64,000 nucleotides of DNA, from positions 124,001-188,000 of the forward strand of contig JALNQF010000005.1 of assembly GCA_028456385.1 (NCBI GenBank). The letters are read 5' to 3'. The position numbers were made by a program, and so were the translations under genes. Under the pieces are notes generated by a model. It saw only the letters and a list, made by a program, of their open reading frames with translations, ran no database searches and was not told the origin of the DNA. The DNA comes from Ophiosphaerella korrae (lineage: Eukaryota > Ascomycota > Dothideomycetes > Pleosporales > Phaeosphaeriaceae). Positions 56,561-64,000 of the stretch are shown in pieces (positions within the stretch are counted from its first letter, which is position 1; the number at the start of each line of letters is the position of its first letter).

Positions 56561-59359
56561 TTACACCAACATGAGGGCCCACCCCGCCACTCCGATCAGC
56601 AGACTCTCAATCCACTTGTCGAATCCCCCCCGGTGCACAGAGCTTCCACTTCCCTTGCTACTGCTCTGCCCCCCGCCCTTCCCCCCGATCCCACTCCACA
56701 CGAAATTGCCTACATCGCGCGCACTCGTCTCGCTCGCGCTCGCACTCGCACTCACCGTCGTCCTCGCACTGTTACTCGCAGGCAAGCGGGGAATCGTGCT
56801 CGTGCGGCCATTCACTACCAGCGCGGTGCCCTGCCTATCTAGCGAGTACGTCGTACCATCAAAGACCAGCTGCTCGCCCGGTCTTAGCGTGGATCCCGGC
56901 GTGAGCACGAACTCGGTGGTGCCGTCGCGCACGGTAGCCGTGTATGTTTTGCCGTTGAGTATGAGGGCGGCGGCAGCGGTGACGGGGCCGTTGGCGAGCG
57001 TGGAGGTTACGCCATTGATGACGACGACGGAGCCTGAGGCCGAGGCGGGCATGCTGTATGTGGTGCCGGAGAAGGTGATGACGCCGCCTGGGGTGAGGGT
57101 TTGGGAGGGCGAGAAGATGAAGGCTGTGGTGCCGTCTCTGACGGAGGCGGTGATGGATTGGGGGCCGAGGGCGAGGCCGGCGGAGCCGCGGGTTAGGGTG
57201 GAGGTTACGCCGTTGACGAGGATGGCGGTGCCGCTGGAGTCGGAGGGGAGGCTATATGTTGTGCCGTCGACGGTGATGGCGGATCCTGGGGTGAGCGTTT
57301 TGTCGCCGAGGACTAGTTGTGTTGTGCCGCCGACAACAGTTGCGCTGATTACGCGACCATCGACTGTGATGGCGGGGGGAGGGGTGATAAGGGGTATATT
57401 GGCAAGTGTTTGTGTGACACCATTTACGACAGCAACGGTTCCGCTTGGTCCTAGGCTCAGGGTACTGCCGTCCACTGTGATGGCTGGACCACCTGGCTTC
57501 AGGGTTTCTGTTCCAACCACAAATTGGCCATCTGGATTTTGTGTGACAACATTGTTTCCAACGGTAAGAGCAGGGACAGCCGTGGGCCCATTGTTCACTT
57601 GGATTGTAGTTCCGCCAACAATAACTCGGCTGCCACCACCATCTGATGGAACAACGATTGGGACACCATTGATGTTTGTTGATTGCCCTTGTGTTAGCGT
57701 ATTTGTTCCAATTATAACATTAGGTGGACGTTGATTCTGCTCGCCCGGCCGAGCAGGGTCTTGCGTTGGCTGGTCAGGTCTGACTGTGAATGTATCGTCG
57801 CCAATCGTGATTGGATTTCCCGGATTACCTGGAAATTGTGGACGATGCGTATCGGGGGAATTTGTTGGATTGACAACGTTATCTTTGGTAGCATCACCTG
57901 TTGAATCGCCGAGTTTGGATATTTCGCATCTGAGGCATCCCGCCCGAGTGATATGTGTAGAAGTCGATGTGTATGATGTTTCAATATATGTTCCCACTGG
58001 GGCGGACATTGGTCGTGTAGTAAACTCAGGAACGTCGTTCGGGGGAGATGGTGCAGGGTTTGCAGGTACAGTCGATCTAAATGGCGATGGAGGCTTCTTT
58101 GTCGAAGTCACACCGTCACCACCGCGCGGTGGTGCCTGGGTACATGTCGCAATATCGGACCCGTTGTAATATGCCCTAATGGCAGGAACTCCTTTGAGAT
58201 ACTGTAACAGCCCAGATGGAAGTTTGACAGGAATGTTCGTAAAACCAAAATCCGGCACTGGCGTAGTACGCGTCTCGATGAAGTAGGACCATTCTTCAGT
58301 CCGCGTGGGTTCCCAGCTCTTTAGTTCGGTGGGTGCCGCTTCGCAGGTCTGCAAGGTTATTATTTCTTGAGGGAACTTGTATTCTGTGCTAGTATATTTG
58401 TCAAGGCCACCGTATAAGTCATTGTATATGACATATGTTGGACCGGCGTCCACAGTTAAGAATACACCTGGCGTTGGCTCGATTCTAAAGGTTGGCGTAG
58501 TGTGAGTGATAACTTGATTACTAGTTCCTATTACCGATTTTGTCTGATTGACTGATTTTATCTCGGTGACGACGGTTTCAATGGTACTGCCATGCAAGTA
58601 GGTAATGATTTCTGTAGTGATTGTTTCTGTCACCACAATGCTCGTCCATGGATTGGATTTGTCGTCAGATTGGAAAAAGGTGGTTATAGGATTCCAGCCT
58701 TGGATTATACATCCATTACAGGGCCCAGTCAAATTTTTGCCGCCGTCGTCTAAGCCGCCGAACAGCGTAGAAGACGATCGAGTGGGTGTGACTAAGCGTG
58801 TTTGATTGTCTTTATTGAATGACCTTGTTATACGTAAAGTCAGAGAAGGTTGGGTGATATTCCGACTCGCTGTGGTCACAGAAGGCGAAGCAGGCCGGGC
58901 AGTCAAGGAAGAGAATGGCACTGTGGTTGAGGATGCCCGTGGGGTACCAGAGGGCACTGGTGAGGCAGAAGCAGAACTCGACGAGCGTGTTGACGATGCA
59001 GACCTGGAATCGGACAGAGTAACAAAGATTGGCGACGGGGCAACTTGTGCAGAACTTGAACTCGAATCAGACCGAGTGACGATCGCTAGTGAAGGGGCTA
59101 GTTGTGCATTGAGAGCGCCCTGTTGAGGTGTCGACGCTGATGAGGAAATAGCGACCGAGGAAGAGTTGTCTAATCTTGTCAGCCATGCTTGAGCATATGA
59201 GTGTTTTCCACAAGCCATACAGTCTGAAGAAGGTTAGCTTTTGGACTACAAGATCCTACAGATCGATCAGGACTATAGGGAATACGAACTCTTCTCAGCT
59301 TGTGGAATGGCACTCGAGCCAACCACCAGAAGCGGCACAAATAGAGCGAGACTCCACAT
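56561..59359 (-). CDS. Repeat-bearing secreted surface protein, probably GPI-anchored
   Basis: Exons 59290-59359 and 56561-59223 (minus strand) give 910 residues. Exon 1 encodes a signal peptide (WSLALFVPLLVVGSSA). The intron carries a CTAACC branch site, and its weak GTTCGT donor is needed to keep frame into CMACGKHSY. Residues 30-170 are Ser/Thr-rich, as in heavily O-glycosylated wall proteins. Residues 170-440 hold a less repetitive region with Cys pairs. Residues about 500-830 consist of about five degenerate modules of about 65 residues with the core VDGTTYSLP, NGVTSTL and DGTT (see the repeat feature). The tail is Ser/Gly-rich, then hydrophobic (LLIGVAGWALMLV), fitting a GPI signal. No enzyme domain is recognised; adhesion or wall structure is a guess. 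Confidence 0.82.
56780..57745 (-). repeat. About five degenerate tandem modules of about 65 codons
   Basis: In the protein read here, successive modules align on ITVDG-TTYSLP, GTAxxVNGVTSTL and GGTTxxVxGxxTLTPG. Module boundaries are approximate. They are most alike toward the C-terminal end (56780-57380), which is also more G/C-rich than the rest of the gene, consistent with more recent duplication of that part. Confidence 0.7.
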
Positions 59360-60549
59360 GGCTGCAAACCCTCAACATGAATGAGCGACGGAGCGAAAGT
59401 CAAGAAGCACACACGGCAGCGCGCCTGAACAACGACGAGAAAGAAGGAGAGTCAGCGCAGAGGGGACCTGAGAAGGAGGCGCATGTTCGCACGTTATTCC
59501 AAGTCGACAACGGGCGCGCCGCTGTGTGGATGGGAGGCTCCGCTATGAATAGGCCACTATGCGTTCCATGCACATGTCCCCAGGCAATGCGCAAGCACGG
59601 TTAAACAAGGTACCCACCAATTGATAGAGACAGATCAGTCCAAGCCTCAGCCCCCCAAGTGCCACGACTTACGCAAGGCATAGCGCCGCCGACGTCTTGA
59701 GATGCTGCCACTGCTCAGAGACCACGGCACGCTGAAAAATGCGCAGAAATGTGCACAACAGTCACACATTGAGGTGCACCTCTACAGGGCTGAACGAGGA
59801 GGATACCATCCTAGCTTCAGACCGCGAGACTGGGCCTTTTCGGGCCTGGCGAAGAGATTGCACGTCCAAGCGGACTTGGGGACTGGGCTGGGACCCGTCA
59901 GCCGGAGAGATCTGAATTGATCTGCTGGTACTCGCAAGTATTGGGGGCGGGTTTCACCCTTGGGCTTGTTGGGGACCCCAGTGAAGCGTGGCTAACGTCG
60001 ATGTCAGCACCAAGGTCGGTAGAAGGTATTCCAGAGCGCCATTGGCTGTGCACCCATGGATCGCCTTGCATGGCACTGGCAGCGTGGCATTCCGTGTCCG
60101 AGGAGTCGTAGACACAGCCCAGGCTCGACTGTTTGGGAATTTTAAGTTCCATGCCACCATCCAATCAGACCTATCCTCTAGCTGCGCCTGAACCGCATAC
60201 AGGCCTCGCCGACGACTCCTCAACGATCAACCGACGGCACTACCGTCCTACCCATACCACTTTCCTCTTTGCTTGTTGCCTTGACCCCACGACCCTGTTC
60301 ATCGTCTGCCATCGGCCCGGTGCTACACGGTGTCGCGACAGTCGGTATTGACTTTCTCCTTGCCCTTATTTCCTCCCCCGTGAAGTGTGCGGGTGGTATT
60401 GATTCTCGTACGGACCTCGTAATTCGTGTCGTGCGTCGTATCGTGTCTCTTATCGTTTATTATCCAACCAAGCCTATCGCACCCATGCGGCATGACTGAC
60501 AAATGTTATCCGCCCCATCTACACCCAATTTCCTCTTCACGATCGGATA
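59360..60549. promoter_or_regulatory. Divergent upstream region, surface protein / pepsin-like gene
   Basis: 1.19 kb without a supported gene. It may contain an unrecognised short 5' exon (signal peptide) of the pepsin-like gene. C/T-rich tracts occur near 60240-60300. Confidence 0.45.
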
Positions 60550-62328
60550 ATGCTCCTCGCCGCGCGAGCTACTGCGGGCCCGGAGCCCTATGTCGTTCCC
60601 CCCTCGCAAAAGTTTGATGGCAATGATGGGAGCTGGAGCACTTTCAGGATCAGCGTGGGCACTCCAGGCCAGGAATTCCGCGTGCTACCCTCGACCAAAG
60701 GCGGGTCAACACAGGTCATAATCCCGGATGGATGTTCATCTAAAGAGGATCCTTCCAACTGCCCGCAGCTTCGCGGCGTCGAGGTCTTCAACAGCGCACA
60801 GAACATTGGCTTCCAAGTCAACGTATCGTCGTCATGGTCGTCCATAGGGCAATTCGGTGTGAACCTCGAGGAAGCACTTGGTTACACAGCCAATGCGCTT
60901 TTTGGCTTCGACAAAGTGACGCTAGGCCCAGCGGCCGATAGCAGGTCGCTGTCCATGGACAAGCAAGTCGTTGCTGGTGTCGGCGACACTAGCTACTTCA
61001 TGGGTTACTTGCCTCTTGGACACTCGGCTCAGAGTTTCGACAGCCTTAGCCCACCCGTCCAGTCGTTATTGTATCAATTAGTGGAGGCTGCAAAGATACC
61101 TAGTTTATCTTACGCCTACACTGCGGGCGCAAAATATAGATTAAAGTCGGTATTTGGCAGCTTGATTCTGGGAGGCTACGACTCGACACGCTTCACCCCG
61201 AGCAACAACGGCTTTTCCTTTTCCTTTTCCAACGATCCATCCAAGCTCCTAACAGTCAGAGTGGAGAGCATACTGGCCACAAACAGTCTTCAAGGCACCT
61301 TCTCGCTCTCGTCAGGTGCGCATTTCTCCGTCATCGACTCAACAATTCCCCACCTGTGGCTGCCCGTAGCCGTCTGTAATGAGTTTGAGAAGGCTTTTGG
61401 GCTTACATACGATCCAAAAACTGATCTCTATCTGGTCAACGACACTATTCACCAACAGCTTCTCTCGAAAGACCCCACAATCACAATCAAGCTAACCAAC
61501 TCGCCTGAAAATACGGCAACTAATTACACCAACATCCAACTACGCTATGCCGCGTTCGATTTACAAGCCTCGTATCCGTATTATAAAAATGCAACGAACT
61601 ATTTTCCTATTCGCCGCGCAGCGAACAATACACAATATGCTTTAGGGAGAACACTACTACAGGAGGCCTACCTGATAGTAGACTATGAACAAGCCAACTT
61701 TACAGTAGCGCAAGCCGTCTTTCCTGACCCCCTTCCCGCCGCCAAAATTGTTACAATCCCACCATTCCTAAATCGCAGATCAAGCAGCGACACCAAGAAG
61801 TCAGGAATCAGTACAGGGGCTATAGTCGGCTTAGCTGTCGGACTTGCCGTCCTCTTCTTCCTTGTCATATTCGCACTCTTCTTTTTCCGCAAACGACGCG
61901 CCAAGAAGCAGGCATACGAGCTTGCGAACAACCCAATCTCGGACACCAGCTCAGCACGTTACTTGAACAACTCAACACCAATGAAGTCACAAGGCCCCTC
62001 AGAACTTAGCGGTACTCCACTGACTGAACTTGCTTCCCCGGCCGTCACGCACTTTTCAGATCAGAAGGGACCAGTGAGTGTCAATGATACGCCACAAGAA
62101 TTACATGCCGAGTCGAGGACACCAATCACCCCGCGGTGGGAAGAAGTACAGATGCCATTGCAACTACCACCGAGCGCGCATGAGATGGATGGGGAGAGTA
62201 GTGGGTCCCGATCCATCAGTCGAATGACGAGTGACGATGGATACGGGAGCAATGACCCAGGACTACGATCGGCTGTGTCACCATTGACAGGCCATTTCAA
62301 TCAGCCAGGGCATGGCCATCTTCGGTAA
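60550..62328 (+). CDS. Pepsin-like (A1-fold) membrane protein lacking first catalytic Asp
   Basis: One exon of 592 residues from ATG 60550. Residues 25-400 follow the two-lobed aspartic protease fold: ISVGTPGQEFRVLPSTKGGS stands where active enzymes have VDTGSS, so the first catalytic Asp is absent. The second lobe retains SVIDSTIPHLWLP, with Asp at the expected place but DST in place of DTG. FGSLILGGYDSTRF is the usual strand before it. Many N-glycosylation sequons occur (e.g. NYTN, NATN). A single transmembrane helix (about 425-448, GAIVGLAVGLAVLFFLVIFAL) is followed by FFFRKRR and a 140-residue cytosolic tail rich in Ser/Thr/Pro. The annotated start gives only a weak signal peptide, so a 5' exon upstream is possible. 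Probably a non-enzymatic surface or sensor protein. Confidence 0.82.
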   Translation: MLLAARATAGPEPYVVPPSQKFDGNDGSWSTFRISVGTPGQEFRVLPSTKGGSTQVIIPDGCSSKEDPSNCPQLRGVEVFNSAQNIGFQVNVSSSWSSIGQFGVNLEEALGYTANALFGFDKVTLGPAADSRSLSMDKQVVAGVGDTSYFMGYLPLGHSAQSFDSLSPPVQSLLYQLVEAAKIPSLSYAYTAGAKYRLKSVFGSLILGGYDSTRFTPSNNGFSFSFSNDPSKLLTVRVESILATNSLQGTFSLSSGAHFSVIDSTIPHLWLPVAVCNEFEKAFGLTYDPKTDLYLVNDTIHQQLLSKDPTITIKLTNSPENTATNYTNIQLRYAAFDLQASYPYYKNATNYFPIRRAANNTQYALGRTLLQEAYLIVDYEQANFTVAQAVFPDPLPAAKIVTIPPFLNRRSSSDTKKSGISTGAIVGLAVGLAVLFFLVIFALFFFRKRRAKKQAYELANNPISDTSSARYLNNSTPMKSQGPSELSGTPLTELASPAVTHFSDQKGPVSVNDTPQELHAESRTPITPRWEEVQMPLQLPPSAHEMDGESSGSRSISRMTSDDGYGSNDPGLRSAVSPLTGHFNQPGHGHLR

Positions 62329-62934
62329 GGAGAATATGTACATGGTTCGAGGCGTCACGGGTACAAAACACTGTCAGCATTTCAAAATTTATATCAAGGG
62401 AGTTCAGGCAGCATTTAGAGACGTTATAGCGTTGAGCTGGTTTCTTACGATTATGCGATACCACATGTACTTGGCTTTGAGCCACTTACGCAGGATAGTA
62501 ATACGGGCATGGGAATGTGCCAAGCGTCACATACAGTAGTCATTGACATGGTACAGGAATATTCAATATCTGGACTATGTTTAGAAATTATTTATGTCGC
62601 GTTACACTCGTTTGCCGAGACATGCATTACAAGAGTGCGTGCCTGATCTACAGCCACGTGACGGCGAACGACAACAGGATTACCGCAAATGGAGCACAAA
62701 GGCTCGATGCAGTCATTCAGCGCCACAAGCTCTCCACTTTGAGGGTGGCGCTACGTAATGGCGCACCAGATGGCTATTGCCGCCAACTCAGAGCTCCCAG
62801 AAGCTACATAAACCTATGACGTACTGCATACGCAGGGCCAAACATACTCTTTCAACACCCCTCTTTTAACCTAAGAAAATCCAAACCAAAACAATCCAAC
62901 CAGTCTCAGCTATACTTTAGCACCACCACACAAA
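62329..62934. other. Intergenic, 0.61 kb
   Basis: No gene supported; a CT/CA-rich leader lies just before the next start codon (about 62850-62934). Confidence 0.5.
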
Positions 62935-63396
62935 ATGGAAAAGATTAAAGAGAAGCTTCACGTCGGCAGCCGCCGCAAGTCGCAGCCTGAGAACGATGCC
63001 TATGCCGGAACTACATCAACCAGCCCCGGCGTCGGCACGATTGAAGGTACACCGTCACGCCATGGTAGAGCAGGTACAAGCTTACTAGTTTGATAATTAG
63101 AGAACCGCGACTCGATAGACTCGGAGCTCGCAGCCATGCCGCCCCAAGAACGCGTTGCCTATCTCCAAGAGTTCGAGCACAGCGACAAACACGACACACC
63201 CAAGAAGGGCGGCCTAATCGAGAAGCTGATTGCCCGCGGCAACAAACGAACCGAGGACCAGATTGCCCGCGAGACCAAGGAACGTGAGGAGCGCGAGGCG
63301 GCCCACCGACAGGCTACATATGCCGCCCTTGGGCCTGGTGCAGGTGCCAGTGCGCATAGTGCAGCAGGACCAACGCCTAACACGACCATTCGTTGA
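62935..63396 (+). CDS. Small hydrophilic protein, function unknown
   Basis: Exons 62935-63046 and 63101-63396 encode 135 residues. I do not recognise it. The start (ACAAAATGGAA) opens MEKIKEKLHVGSRRKSQPEND, a basic amphipathic opening. A helical charged segment after the intron reads SELAAMPPQERVAYLQEF and then KLIARGNKRTEDQIARE, followed by a long Glu/Arg-rich helix and a Gly/Ala-rich tail. No cysteines, membrane segment or signal peptide. The intron (54 bases) joins IE to ENRDSID in phase. The C-rich leader and strong start context suggest good expression. The regular intron and codon use make a real gene likely. Confidence 0.75.
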
Positions 63397-63557
63397 GCAA
63401 GCGCATGCCGTTAGGGACGAGGTGTGAGGGACTGAATTGTGCGACTGGGTCATGGTAAATAGTAAATACGCGCCGAGGAAGGGTATACGGCAATGCCTAC
63501 GATATGTACAAGCCCCAGCACACCCACCAATGATAGTGATACAGCCTGAATTTTTGT

Positions 63558-64000
63558 TTACCTCTTGAGCACGTTACTCAGGAGAGCCTGGAAGGTGTTT
63601 GAGTTTATCACTGCGCCGAATCTGAAGACTTGTTAGCCCAACCTTGCACTTGCAGGCAGCAGAATACACACCCATAGCACTTGACATGCCACGCTAATTC
63701 ATCCACCAGCCACTTGATCATGTCGAGCGCAATCAAGCAAAACCCCGGATGCGACACCATCTGCTGCCACGCCTGTATCGGCGTGACCTCACCCACCAAA
63801 TCAAAGCTCGACGACAGCGCCAGCAATCTCTCCAGACTCGCGCTCGACTTGGCCTGCTCTTCGCCATCCATAGTAAAAACAGTCTCTTCCAGAAACGAGT
63901 GATAGACACTGGTGCTCACAACTCTCCACAGCGGCCGTGACGCAATGCCTCCCGCGAGAAAAGCTACCAGCCCATCAGCGCCATCACACTGCCTCTGCGC
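63558..64000 (-). CDS. C-terminal part of a protein, possibly a bZIP-family factor (partial)
   Basis: This is the 3' end of a minus-strand gene whose start is beyond the window. The open part 63672-64000 and last exon 63558-63621 read RPLWRVVSTSVYHSFLEETV, then VTPIQAWQQMVSHPGF, then a helical stretch and CYGFGAVINSN and a stop. Phase across the GTGTGT/TCAG intron is correct. The layout (TPIQxW, HPxF, VKCYGFGA) reminds me of the C-terminal region of some fungal bZIP-type regulators, but no basic or zipper region is in the window, so the assignment is weak. Confidence 0.6.

Noticed and set aside
56535..57734. 399-codon plus-strand frame
   Set aside because: It is the complement of the repeat region of the surface protein; it is open because of the biased codons, and its Pro/Val repeats mirror the real modules.

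Overview
The window looks like nuclear DNA of a filamentous ascomycete (Pezizomycotina). Genes are packed on both strands and split by short GT-AG introns of about 45-90 bases with CTAAC/CTGAC branch sites. They encode typical fungal products: a Zn2Cys6 regulator, a Pth11-like receptor, a cytochrome P450, a peroxisomal malate synthase, Dicer-like 2 and GPI-anchored cell-surface proteins. A dothideomycete (Pleosporales) origin is my inference from the feel of the proteins and was not tested. I saw no rRNA, tRNA, CRISPR or intact transposon. Gene models below were spliced by hand; in every complete multi-exon model the exon phases close.

Left part (1-11303): the 3' part of an SDR oxidoreductase; ribosomal protein eL43 in four exons; a secreted, probably GPI-anchored PEBP-like protein; a five-exon P450; a Pth11-like seven-helix receptor; and a Ubc13-type E2. 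The E2 is head to head with the next gene.

Middle (11642-36332): an intronless 1633-residue WDR59/Mtc5-type SEA-complex protein, a Zn2Cys6 factor, a HhH-GPD DNA glycosylase head to head with an acyl-protein thioesterase, a secreted protein with three chitin-binding (CBM18) modules, an SDR gene broken by two single-base shifts, an HSPA12-like Hsp70 head to head with a coiled-coil protein of unknown role, a RING-CH membrane ubiquitin ligase, and proteasome subunit alpha-2 with a 20-base microexon.

Right part (36693-64000): Dicer-like 2 (1403 residues); a 4.6-kb gene-poor stretch holding one plausible 65-residue CxxC protein; a Mug190-type SMP/C2 lipid-transfer protein; GlcNAc-6-phosphate deacetylase; a decayed F-box-like gene; malate synthase ending in SKL; a 910-residue repeat-bearing surface protein; a pepsin-like membrane protein lacking the first catalytic aspartate; a 135-residue unknown; and the 3' part of a gene running off the window.

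Most of the window is housekeeping. The accessory signals are the five surface or secreted proteins (PEBP-like, Pth11-like, CBM18, repeat/GPI, pseudo-protease), the broken SDR and F-box-like genes, and the gene-poor stretch after Dicer. I found no metabolic gene cluster and no convincing new multi-gene system.
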